From contig NW_026960612.1 of NCBI RefSeq assembly GCF_021018805.1, positions 1,178,001-1,242,000 on the forward strand: a DNA stretch of 64,000 bases, written 5' to 3'. Position numbers and translations under genes: made by a program. Origin of the DNA: Prinia subflava (lineage: Eukaryota > Chordata > Aves > Passeriformes > Cisticolidae). The first letter of the stretch is position 1; each line of letters begins with the position of its first letter. A model generated the notes under the pieces. That model was given only the letters and a program-made list of their open reading frames with translations. It did not search any database and was not told where the DNA came from. Below, in pieces: positions 37,139 to 46,875 of this stretch.

Positions 37139-37330
37139 TATCTTCCCCTTCTGTATTAACCAAGAACAACCCCTTGATGGCTTTATTAATTAATCTCTGT
37201 GCACACTGAAGCAAGCAAGGTATCATAACTAATACAATTATTATTAAAATCATTACATGCATTCCTATCCTAAGAAAATCCTTTAGCCAAGGTGTCAAAC
37301 CTCAGCTACTAAAGAGGTTATCTAGCCAAG
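37139..37330 (-). pseudogene. env: env transmembrane-tail remnant of element B
   Basis: The minus-strand frame 37047-37298 contains WLKDFLRIGMHVMILIIIV followed by LVMIPCLLQCAQRLI. This is a hydrophobic membrane anchor and a Cys-containing cytoplasmic start typical of the C-terminal end of retroviral Env TM proteins. Only this end is present. It sits about 270 bp from the end of the integrase frame, so surface subunit and ectodomain have been deleted. The frame runs on into the LTR. Confidence 0.75.
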
Positions 37331-37567
37331 ATCCAGATTCTACTTTTAGTTTAAACACACTGTAAAAGATAAGGAATAATTATAACAATACATAATATAA
37401 TGTCTAATACATATAAGCTTATTTTAACTAAATTTCTAATTTATTTATGGAGTCTTTAGCTTCTTAGGAGTTTATTCAGCTATTCAAATCCATCATCTGT
37501 TTGGAGGTTTTACACTTTCTTTTAGAGCTGAGGCTTCATGATTTTGCAACATAAACTGAATCTGTTA

Positions 37568-38363
37568 CTAGATTAAAAGGAAGAGAAAAATTTTGAAAAG
37601 CTCTGACAACAGTAGCAAGTTCAATAATTTGAGGGGATTTAAGTCTGTCATTGAACAATTCAAGAAATTAAAAACATACAGGGCTTTGCGTAATCTTTCA
37701 GCAGGAATGTCCCCAGCTCCCCCCTTTTGTTGTAACAGAAGACGTTTGAGAGAGCCATGGGCACGTTCTATAACTGATTGTCCTGTGGGTGAGTGAGGTA
37801 TCCCTCTTTTGTGGGTGATACCCCATAAGGAGAAGAAGTTTGCAACTCTACGGGAAATGTATGCGGGTCCATTATCTGTCTTAATCTGCTGCGGAATTCC
37901 TAAGGTGGCAAAGGCAGCAGCGAAATGACAGCAAACGTCTTTCCCTGTCTCTCCCGTCTTTCCCTGTCTCTCCCGTGTGAGCTGAGGCAAACAGAGCACC
38001 TGAAAAGGTATCAATAGAAGCATGCACAAATTTCAAGCGGCCGAATTCAGGAATGTGTGTCACATCTGTCTGCCAAATTTGCAGGCTCTGTAGACCTCTC
38101 GGGTTGACCCCTGTGTTCACATTAGGAAGGGAGCAACACTGACAGTCAGGGCATATAGAAATGATATTAGAGGGTTGTGCTGGAGTTAATCCAAAAAGTC
38201 TTACCAAAGCCCCAGGATTTTGGTGAAAAAAGGAGTGACTCAGTTTAGCTTGCTCTATTTTGTTAGGCAAAACATGCTGCACTGATAAGGTTAACAAGTC
38301 TGCCTGGGCATTACCTTCAGTGAGAAAGCCAGGTAGATTAGAATGTGACCTGATATGCATCAC
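37568..38363 (-). pseudogene. pol: integrase of element B, frameshifted
   Basis: Two overlapping minus-strand frames (37881-38363 and 37568-38029) together cover a retroviral integrase. The first has the zinc-binding domain (His residues in HSFFHQ; Cys pair in CPDC) and the first catalytic Asp in WQTDVTHI. The second has the second Asp in TDNGPAY and the catalytic Glu in SVIERAHGSLKR. The break is explained by a 19-bp tandem duplication at 37937-37974, listed separately. The catalytic triad residues are present, but split between frames. Confidence 0.9.
37937..37974 (-). repeat. 19-bp tandem duplication that breaks the integrase frame
   Basis: GTCTTTCCCTGTCTCTCCC occurs twice in a row (37937-37955 and 37956-37974). 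19 is not a multiple of three, which accounts for the frame change between the two integrase segments. Confidence 0.93.
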
Positions 38364-39051
38364 AAAGTAAGGAGCCGTCCTTTGGTCTAACAGAGACCAG
38401 TAGTTTTAACCAGGAAAAAAGAATGTCATTTTTAACATTTTTCAAAACAGAATTCTCTGCTCTCTGTACAATACCTGAAACATATGCGGAGTTAGTAATC
38501 AGATTAAAAGGTGTGCTGAATTTCTGAAACACTCTGACCACGGCAGCTAGTTCCACTATTTGTGGAGACCCTTCAACAACAGCAATATCAGATTGCCAAG
38601 TTCCAGTTTCAGGGTCCCTCCATACAATCACTGATTTATGGGTTTTCCCAGACCCATCTGTGAATATTGTCATAGCTTGCAAAGGAGTCTCACTTCTCTT
38701 TGGCTTGGGGATTAAGTTAAAAGACGAACTTAATAATTTGTGTTTAGGCAGATGGATAGATATCTGCCCTGGGTAATTTGTTAAAGCAATGTGCAATTTT
38801 TCAGACATCTGTAGCAACCAATTCAAATAAAACATTGTGAGAGGTAGATAGATGCGATCAAAATCTTTCCCAGCCAAAGAGGTCAGTCTTTGACGAGCCT
38901 TGACAATCAACATGGCCATAAGTTCATCTTGCATGGAAATAGTCTTGGGCATATTGTTAGGCAAAAAGACCCATTCGATAATTAGCAGAGAGTCTGGTTT
39001 TTCTGAGTCCCACTGAAATATTAAGGCATAAGGCTGTTTTGCTAGATGCAA
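38338..39051 (-). pseudogene. pol: RT connection and RNase H of element B
   Basis: Open minus-strand frame of about 237 residues. The RNase H part shows TIFTDGSGKTHKSVIVW (first catalytic Asp), GSPQIVELAAVVRVFQKF (catalytic Glu) and LITNSAYVSGIVQRAE. In the last motif the usual Asp of TDSAY is replaced by Asn. Upstream comes the RT thumb/connection region. The frame is open but one catalytic RNase H residue appears substituted, so activity is doubtful even for this domain. Confidence 0.88.
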
Positions 39052-39760
39052 AATTATTAAAAGGAAAGGCAGTTTAGGTGCCTAGCATGCAGCTTGCTAG
39101 TTTACCAAGCTCTGCAGTGCATGTTGAACTTTTAAATTAAGTCTTTTAGGTGATAAAAAGGTTTGAATCTCTCTTTAGCAAGCTAAACAAAAGACTTCGT
39201 TCTGCATTTGGGATTTCTAATAGGGAGCTTGCTCCCAAAAATTTTTTTGAGCATCATGTAAAGTTTTGATTTCAGTTGAAATTTGCAAGGGTTGTGCAGA
39301 AATTGAACGCATGCCTATTTGCCAGCCCAAATATTTCCAGGGAGATGTATTTTGAACTAAAAATCAAACTGGTTATCACAATCTTTGTCAAAAGCATGTA
39401 AGTTGTCAAAAGCATGTAAGTTTTACAGACTATATCTGAGCACTAGAAACAATTCTCAGTAAATATCATGATAGTCAGGAAATCATCATATCCTTATTCT
39501 CAGTGGCAGTAAGCCACTGTGCTCTAATTGTTCAGGTGGATCAAATTTACATAGACACATTAATCGTTGAATTTGTGCATTATTTCTGATCCATCTTGAT
39601 GGATCACATTGACAGCAAATACCTCATCTTTTATGAGATGCACAGTACTAGAGTATCTCACATTCAACACATTTGTATTTAACCTCGGTTTGATGATAAA
39701 CTAAACAAGAGAAGGAGAGAAGCAGTTCTGCATTAAGTTCTCACTCAAAGGCTGTAACCA
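39052..39760 (-). pseudogene. pol: degenerate reverse-transcriptase region of element B
   Basis: No long frame survives. On the minus strand a Tyr-Asp-Asp-like stretch (complement of about 39486-39500) lies where the RT active site would be. Fragments such as the complement of 39300-39350 fit palm/fingers sequence poorly. An 18-bp tandem duplication (GTCAAAAGCATGTAAGTT, 39388-39423) adds to the decay. Confidence 0.5.
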
Positions 39761-40232
39761 TTTGTTTAGAGTTCATCAAGAACAAAAAAGACTGAAAACG
39801 TAAAAGAGCTTTCTGCAGTCTTCTCAGCAGGGGTGCCATCCTCAGCTCCCCCTTTCCTGTTAAGAACTTGAGACATTAATTTACCAAACTTTTTTTTCCC
39901 TAGGTTAGTTTTAAAGTCGCGCGCTTCAATGACCTTTATACAAAATTTGACTGCATAAAAATTCCCTACTGAGATAGAACATCTCCCCCCCACAAAACTA
40001 GCGGCGCAGAAAACACATAAGGCCTGACAGTTGCCACCCTCCCCTCAACCCCTGTGATCTGTACCAGGTGTTGGCTTTGATAGCTTTGACTGTTTCCACC
40101 CACTCCTGAGAGGACCTGGGAAGAGTCCCTAGATTTCCTGTAGGGAGACAAAAACTGAGCAATTAGACAACGTTACTGCAGTTCTTGGGGTGGCTGCACA
40201 TAGGTTGGAGATGGTCCGGTGGATAGGGGCTG
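39761..40232 (-). other. unassigned interior of element B
   Basis: Minus-strand frames 39766-39993 and 39966-40151 are short. One contains NRKGGAEDGTPAEKTAES, which resembles the QQKGGAGDIPAERLRKAL stretch of the integrase at 37.7 kb. This suggests a displaced or duplicated pol piece upstream of RT. The other is not recognised. A gag capsid/protease region would be expected here but is not visible. Confidence 0.35.
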
Positions 40233-40238
40233 GGCCGG

Positions 40239-40564
40239 TATCACCGCGAGGCCTACCAGAAAACAGACTGGGGACACAGGTCTGGGTGCAACAGAGCATG
40301 CAGGGCAGAAGACTTGCCCCTTAGTTTATTTCCCTATTATACACCTATAGCAAGGTGACCATGGATTGGAGGGTAGTATTCCCACCTCTCAACCACATTG
40401 GTCAAGGAGGCTGTCATTCAACCTCCCCTTCTCCTTGAGAAGGAATTCATAACAAGGGCAGTATTTACAAAACATGGTCCTGTGTTTACATTCACGAGCG
40501 TGAGAAGCTGCTCACTTCTCCTTTAATATGAACGCTCAGCAAACCAGGAAAATTCATGGCAACA
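40239..40564 (-). mobile_element. solo LTR, family E copy 3, inside element B gag
   Basis: 326-bp minus-strand LTR (start TGTTGCCATGAATTTTCC at 40564, end GTGATA at 40239). The flanking duplication is GGGCCGG (40232-40238 and 40565-40571, 6 or 7 bp). It is the same family as 16757 and 19473. It landed after element B, interrupting the gag region. Confidence 0.9.
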
Positions 40565-40571
40565 GGGCCGG

Positions 40572-41337
40572 CTGGAAGCTGAAGGTTGCTCCTGGTTACT
40601 GTGTCAGCTGCTGCGTGTGCTGTGGGACTTGTGTCTGCACTCGTTGCTGTCCCGTGCTGTGAGATGATTTGCTGTAAAAGCTGGCCATTTGGTGAAACTT
40701 GAAGAGGCATTGATTAGCCAAATAAAGGCAAAGTCTCTGTCTTTAAGGGCTTTCTTTTTTATCTGTAACCAATTGTTATGCATATTTGAAGCGAGTAAGT
40801 CCGGATCATTTTCGGGGCTGGGGTCGAATGGCTTTCTGTCACTGCTAGAGTCAGAGTCCCCATAAGCGGTTAGCGTTCGGCGGCTCTGGGGTCGCTGGTG
40901 GGATCCCGGTGGGGGTGCAGCTGGCAGCTGGGCTTTATCCCTGGCATTCGTCAGGGAGGGGGTGTGGACAGGGACGGGGAGCGGGACCTGGGCAGGTTTC
41001 GGTCTGGCACAGCCTCCGGGGCCGTCTCCGCAGTAGCCTCGCAGGCTGCCTCGCTCCCCCCCTCTTTTTTAATCGCTTCCATAACCACCTTCCATGCAGG
41101 AAGCAGGCGTAGCTCTGGCTCGTGGCCAGGCAGTGTAGCCAGGTCGTAGAGCTTTACGCCGACCTTGTCCCAGTAGCAGAGAGTAAGAACAGAGGAAGGG
41201 GTGGTATCGGGGAACATGCGTGACACCCATCGTAGGAGCGACTTAAGGTCCTGCTTAAGGACGGGGGAACCATGCTTGCTCAGCAAGCGTAGCATGGTTT
41301 CATTAACATCTCTCTCGTCGGACACGTCCTGTCCCAT
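40572..41337 (-). pseudogene. gag: gag matrix and linker of element B
   Basis: On the minus strand an ATG at 41337 opens a 128-residue frame starting Met-Gly-Gln (a possible myristoylation site). It has the matrix-like LLRWVSRMFPDTTPSSV segment and an Ala/Glu/Pro-rich tail, and ends at 40951. A further frame (40492-40710) with QQIISQHGTATSADTSP may be later gag. The sequence is then cut by the family E LTR. Capsid is not recognisable. Confidence 0.75.
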
Positions 41338-41468
41338 ACCTTGAGTTCCCCTGGCTCACCTATCACGTCGCAGCGTACAGGCAATTGTGGGCCCAAACAC
41401 GGTTCTCTCACAGTCACAATCAGTTCCAGGGGCGTCGCCAATTGCCATTGGGTAGCTGGTTCTTCTCT

Positions 41469-41485
41469 CCTCACACGGGGCACCA
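41469..41485 (-). other. primer-binding site of element B
   Basis: On the minus strand TGGTGCCCCGTGTGAGG directly follows the 5' LTR end. TGG is the expected start, complementary to a tRNA CCA end. I cannot say which tRNA. It is not the lysine site seen in elements C and D. Confidence 0.72.
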
Positions 41486-41486
41486 G

Positions 41487-41812
41487 TTATTGGCGATTGA
41501 TTGAGAAATGGGAAGACTGATTCCGTGATCAGAATTCCATTTTACTCAGGTTTCCCAAAAGCTTATATACTATTTCAAACAGGTTAATGATTTCTACTAC
41601 AATAATCAGGTTAAAAATCACACAGAAAACTCATGCATTTTACAACAATTCTTTGCTTGCAGAAGTTGATTGAATCTTCTCTCTTCCCGTAAGCAGGTGT
41701 AATCCCATCTCCTGTAATTTTCACAGTTCTGTTTGTTCCTGCCATGGCATCTTGGTTATCAAACTAGCTATGCTAATCAAGTCTGTTTGACTCTCTGTCT
41801 TGTGTATTCCCA
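41487..41812 (-). repeat. 5' LTR of element B
   Basis: About 326 bp, near-identical to 36812-37138 including the internal GCTTATATACTATTTCAAAC block. On the minus strand it starts TGGGAATACACAAG at 41812. Confidence 0.92.
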
Positions 41813-44020
41813 GATCATTGCACACTTATACTGCATCCAGAAGCAAAGTAACTTTGAAAAGTTAATTCATGCTCTTTGGATGCCTTGTGCTCAAGTCTCC
41901 TACTTAATGCTTCTTGTAGTTGATAAGAATTTGGCAAGCATGCAGAAGATGCAGTTATGGTTTTCTCCCTGGCTTTATATTGCTCTAGGGCATGGGAGGA
42001 AAAATCTTCTGTGCTGCACCCAGAGTATCTATTGAAGTGTTAGAGAACTTAGCACTGACTTCTAAATCTAATATATGGTGAGCAGTGCTTCTATCCTAGG
42101 AGCTTGGCCGCTCATGAATATGTAGTGAGGAGTTCCCTTCTCAGTTCACATGTTTGGAGTTGGAATCTTCCCTCCTATGTATCCCAAAGCATGCAAATGC
42201 TACCTTGTCTCATGGGAATGAGTAATTCTCACTGAAACAAAACTAAGACTAATCCGCATTAGTTTGATGCCTTCCTTTTATTAAAATGCTGAGGGAACAA
42301 GGTGCTGCAGTGCTGCATTCTGCCTTAAACAAAAACCACCGAATAAAAGGGCCTCTTGAATGCGATAGACGCCACATCGCAGATTGGAGATGTTCTGTTT
42401 TGAACAGTGATTTAATATGCTGATTATAGTCTGATGATTCTTAGGCCTAGGTCTTTACTGTAATGTGACTGTTACTGGGGGAATGGCATTTGTAACTCAT
42501 CAAAATTACCAGAGCAATATTAGGAAAATATCCTAATAACAGAGTTAGCTTGTCTTGTTGTGTCTGTTACATTGTATTTTAATGCTATTCACGTACTCAA
42601 TTGTACCAGGAAAGATGAAGACAATCCAATATTTTCTGGGCTAGTGTCTCCTGTACTTTATACTATAAGGGATTGGAGCAATTTTAGCATACAAATTTTT
42701 GTAATTAGCTCTTTGCTGCCTAATTGTTAGGCATATATTTCACTGAAATTGTGCTCTCTAAGTGAGAAATGCATAGCTTTCATTTTTTTACCTCCCATAT
42801 AATTGCTCTGAATTAGAGGCTGCTTATGGCGGTCTTTTTTGCTCTTTTGGTATCATGTCTTTGGTGTGAGATGCATTCTGAGGTTTTTATGTCTGGCTTA
42901 GTGGAGTTTTTGCTCTGCTCTTCCTTTCATACTCTACCATTTTTTCACTTATTCTCTACATACCACATTTTTCACTATAATAGTTCTTCATATTTTTAGC
43001 CTTGGTATGTCTGTCTTGCTCAATGCTGTTTTCATCAACTTCTTGAGAATACTTGGCTTTCTATCTTAAAAAAAAAAAAAAATCAGTAGGTGGAGATCTG
43101 TCTTCAGTATTTTGGGGAGAGTTTAAAGAATTTATTGTTTTGACACTTGCACCAAAAAATGGCCCTACAGTTATTATTTTGCACAGGCCTCTGAGAGCCT
43201 ACTGGGTAGGCTTGTTGAGATCAGTAACTTTTCTGCTGGTATTGTGTGAAAGTAAAGTCTGACCATTACCCGACAAGGCAAGAGGTGCCAAAACCTCCCA
43301 CTGGGAGTGAAATGAAGCCAGTTAGCCTGTCAGAAGTTATGAGTGGTTGTTGTGACACTCAGGGCATTTTTTCAATGGGGAAAGAAATATAGGAGAACTT
43401 TTCCACTGAAGTGGCTGAAATGCATTTTGAATAGCTTTGCTCCCATTTGTTAAATCTTTCATTAAAGGGTATAAATTCACATACTGTCCTTTTCTGTACA
43501 GTATATTTTGTTTCACAGAACTGAGGCTTCATGCAAATGAATTAAAACCTAAGAATTAAAATAAGTGTCGTTTTCTGTTTAATTTGTGATCTCTGCTCAG
43601 GTTGTATCAATTCTAGGGACTTGAGTTTACTCAAATATAGACTGTGAAAAGATTAAATACACTCTGGTTATTTAACTTGGGTGTATGTTTTACTTCAATT
43701 TTGTCTCTTCCTCTGCGCCTCAAATCCTAGAAATTATTTACCTGGAAAACTTAATTTGACTAGAAAATGGGTGGCAGCATTGTCTAACTAACCCATCTTG
43801 TGCTCATTTTAAAAAGAACACCTCGGTAAGTTTGCATAATTCATTATGTAGATTCATTCAAATCAAAGCAGGTGGTCTGTACCAGTGTGATATGATTTAT
43901 ATGTTCAAATTTAGTAGCCTTACATTATTTTTTTTATATTTTCCCCTTCCTTTTGTAGATTGTTAGAATAACAGAGATTGCTTTTTGCTGTTTTTTCCCT
44001 GTCACCTCCCTGTCTCACAG

Positions 44021-44187
44021 ATTCACCATGTGACCTCTGGTGGTATCACTTAATCTGCTGGCTGATGAGTGCTGCTGGCATCATTTGTATCCTGGTTGCT
44101 CATGAACACTATACTGTAGATGTCATCATTGCCTACTATATCACCACGCGGCTCTTCTGGTGGTACCACTCATTGGCTAATGAAAAG
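44021..44187 (+). CDS. SGMS2: sphingomyelin synthase 2, coding exon 4 (His272, Asp276)
   Basis: 167 bp after the acceptor TGTCTCACAG. It completes Tyr243 and encodes WWYHLICWLMSAAGIICIL, then the D4 catalytic motif HEHYTVDVIIAYY with His272 and Asp276. TM6 and RLFWWYHSLANEK follow. With His229 of exon 3 this completes the His-His-Asp triad. Human SPRHF reads SPCDL here at 244-248, in an extracellular loop. The donor is AAG before GTGAGT, phase 0. Confidence 0.96.
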
Positions 44188-44930
44188 GTGAGTGGCAAAT
44201 ACCTTCACAATCAATGTGTAGCATGCATTTGTTAAAATTGCCTAAAGGTGAAAGTTAGTTCTTAATTTTAATAGAATAAAAATAGGTGTTCCATATTGAA
44301 GTTTAAACAGAATGGGCAAGGAATTTCACTTCATTGTTATTTAAGTAAATAATATTAATTTGTCTTAAAAATACTTTTTGAGGTTTTAATGCTGTAGTTG
44401 ATGTATAGAATCGCCCTTCTTTGTCTCAGCTTATGAATAAGCAGTAGTTGAGTAATAAAATTTCTGGCCGACTGAAATTACCTAGACAGTCCTACAATTC
44501 TAGTGACAATTCTTGTGTAAATGTCATTAAAGGTACACTGTTCAGAAGGTTGCTGCTGCTGTTGTTTCAGCAACACTTACAAGTAAGAAGCATAGATCTT
44601 AAGCCCATTTAATCTAATTCTCAGCTATTACTCATCAGTGGAAACACAACGTGCCTGAAAGCACTCATATGGAAAAGGGCCTAAGTGCTTGTTGCCCCCA
44701 ATTTTGCACAGCAACAAAGTATCTCATTGTGGTAAAGTTGCTCAGTTTGTAGTATGCATTTGGACTATGTCTATCTCAATTCTGTGTTTTCTAGGCTAAA
44801 TACTCACTGTCTTTGCAGAAATGCATGCAAATGCATTGCATTTTTGCTGTTGTCTTGATTAATTGTAATTGATTATAAGCCTTTAAACTGACAGTTGCCT
44901 TTTCCTCTTTACATGCTTGTGCCAATACAG
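44188..44930 (+). other. SGMS2 intron between coding exons 4 and 5
   Basis: 743 bp of AT-rich intron, GTGAGT to CAATACAG. No other feature. Confidence 0.9.
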
Positions 44931-45134
44931 ACTTTAAAGGTGTCTTTGCAGACGAATTTTCTCTCTCGAGCATGGTGGTATCCAATATTTTATTTCTTCG
45001 AGAAGAATGTGCAAGGCTCTGTTCCTTGCAGTTTTTCCTGGCCAATATCTTGGCCTCCCAGCTGCTTCAAATCTTCATGCAAAAAGTATTCACGGGTTCA
45101 GAAGACAGGAGAGGACAATGAAAAATCTACCTGA
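44931..45134 (+). CDS. SGMS2: sphingomyelin synthase 2, coding exon 5 and stop
   Basis: 204 bp including TGA at 45132-45134. It encodes the cytosolic C-terminus: TNFLSRAWWYPIFYFFEKN, a Cys-rich stretch, and a tail ending GEDNEKST identical to human. Human SMS2 is palmitoylated on a C-terminal cysteine cluster (331, 332, 343, 348), needed for plasma-membrane targeting. Here Cys331, Cys343 and Cys348 are kept, but position 332 is Ser (PCSFSWP instead of PCCFSWP). The total length in human numbering is exactly 365. Confidence 0.95.
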   Translation, partial: TLKVSLQTNFLSRAWWYPIFYFFEKNVQGSVPCSFSWPISWPPSCFKSSCKKYSRVQKTGEDNEKST

Positions 45135-46875
45135 AGAAAAGAAGGAAAGCATCTGGTCTGTTTTTTTCATTTTTGATTTTTTTTTTAACCAAAACATTTG
45201 TAACCAAAGTTCTTCTTAAGAAGACTGTAACTGAGGAAGTGGGCCAAGCTTCTGTGCAATTGATGGAAAGACAATTGTAGACGCATATATTGCATTTCAG
45301 ATGTTTTCCTCTTGTCAGGCTGTTCAGACCTATTCTACTCTTCAGTGCTAATGAAATGCACCACTGATGGGATTTTTTTATTAAAGAAAAATTGGAGCAG
45401 GACTTTGCTTTATTAAGGAGATAGAGGTGCCAAAGACCACAGTAACACTTCCGTTACTATCACTCATCCACAGAAGCACCCAAAAGTCTCATCTTCAGAG
45501 CTCTGGAGTGCGTAAGGGCAAAAACATGCTGAAATGTAAAGGCATGATATTGCTGTATTGAGGTGTATAAAAAAATAACACAATTGTGGGAAGTGGTTTG
45601 TTGCATTATTCTTGCTAATGAAGGTAAGGCCTTTGTGTGACTGGTACAGCTGGAAGCAAGTCTGACTTTTTTACACGCTGCGGGTATGAATATCTTATGA
45701 CCTGAAAATACTACTTAACACTATTAACTCCCATGTATTCTACTATATACCAGTTTTTACATTTTTATTAATAATTTTATATTTAAATAGTTGTGCTACC
45801 TGATGAATTTGCAAATTAGAAATAGCTGCTAACATCAGAGCTCAAGGAGCCTAAAATTTTATCTTTAATAAGGGACACAGTTTCAACATCTAAATCTTGA
45901 ATTGCAGCTGGCCTTGTGTATATAGATATACAATACCTGTCAGTGTATATAAATGCATAGATACTCAAAAGCACACACCTTAAACAAAATGGTTTACTGG
46001 GAAGAGTGATTATAGAGTTCTTGATGCAGGCAAAAGTTGTACAGCTCTCACCTGCTTGAGGAATGCAAAGCCAGGTCCAGAATGAGGCTACATTTGAAAT
46101 AAATGTTTTAATTTTAGTAGCAATCTCTTGCTGAAGCTATGTAGCAGGCTTGCTTGGGAGCCATAATTCTCCATTGAATTTATTTTTTTGTCTTTTGCCT
46201 CTTGATACATGTTTCTGTGACTTACTTTAAAAAAAAAAAAGTGCTAAGGTGAAATATCTACAACAGCATCATTTCTTCAATTACAACCTAAATAATTTCA
46301 TATCAAATTACACTGTGGTAGAACTCGAATGTAGATTACCTTTTTTCCCCAGGGTTTCAGTCCAGCTAAAATGGCTATTTAAACAAGTTGGCTGATGAAT
46401 GGGGGATATTACTATGGGGTGAACATGTAACAAAACCACAGATTAACAGCTACCTGTTTCTTGTTAGTTTATGTTGCTTTGTATTGTTGTGAAAGCAAAG
46501 TAGAAAATTAGCACACCATGTTTAGCCATTTATATTCTCTATTAATTTCTGCAGTTAACTCAATATTATTTTCAGATCTTCACTAAAACCTAATGAAAAG
46601 ATAGAACTCCATTAAGTGTTGAGGTGATACTAATATAAACAAAATGCTGCATATTTTAAGAATGTCTTGAACTAAGTGACAAGTGTGACTACAATTTAAA
46701 TAATGACAACTTCAGTTAAAGTTATAAAATGAAATACAGAGTATTCAAGTATAATCGTTTTCAGTTAAGGGGATCATTGCTCTGAGTTGTACATGAGAAT
46801 ATTTTTGATGTGCATTTCAAATATTTTTGTACATTATCAAAATAATACAATAAAAAGTGTTCCTTTCAATACATT
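45135..46875 (+). other. SGMS2: SGMS2 3' UTR
   Basis: AT-rich sequence downstream of the stop with no further coding potential. It contains an early ATTAAA near 45390, and a canonical AATAAA at 46849-46854 followed by a T/GT-rich stretch that would suit cleavage near 46875. Longer isoforms are possible, because further AATAAA motifs follow (about 48662 and 55577), so the end is provisional. Confidence 0.6.
46849..46854 (+). terminator. candidate poly(A) signal of SGMS2
   Basis: AATAAA, 1.7 kb after the stop codon, followed by GTGTTCC and T-rich sequence. Confidence 0.5.

Larger units (their letters stand above)
36806..41818 (-). mobile_element. element B: defective betaretrovirus-like provirus
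   Basis: Two direct LTRs (36812-37138 and 41487-41812) flank a minus-strand interior. The order, read on that strand, is PBS, gag, pol remnants, RNase H, integrase and an env tail. The flanks read CATCAT (36806-36811) and GATCAT (41813-41818), a 6-bp duplication with one mismatch. The LTRs differ at only about ten places by eye, so the insertion is fairly young. It is clearly dead: most of env is gone, pol is broken, integrase is frameshifted, and a solo LTR interrupts gag. It lies antisense in SGMS2 intron 3. Confidence 0.92.
35201..44020 (+). other. SGMS2 intron 3, loaded with retroelements
   Basis: 8.8 kb intron between the His229 exon and the His272/Asp276 exon. It contains a minus-strand CR1 (35376-36585) and a 5.0-kb minus-strand provirus (36812-41812), together about 70% of the intron. 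The rest (41.8-44.0 kb) is AT-rich with no recognised feature and ends CTGTCTCACAG. Confidence 0.9.

Noticed and set aside
37881..38363. Integrase as an intact domesticated host gene
   Set aside because: It is frameshifted by a 19-bp duplication and lies within a recognisable provirus with LTRs, so there is no sign of domestication.
44573..44590. Possible CRISPR, tRNA or other non-avian systems anywhere in the window
   Set aside because: No spaced direct repeats, no cloverleaf-like sequence and no prokaryotic gene structure were seen; the repeats present are retroelements.
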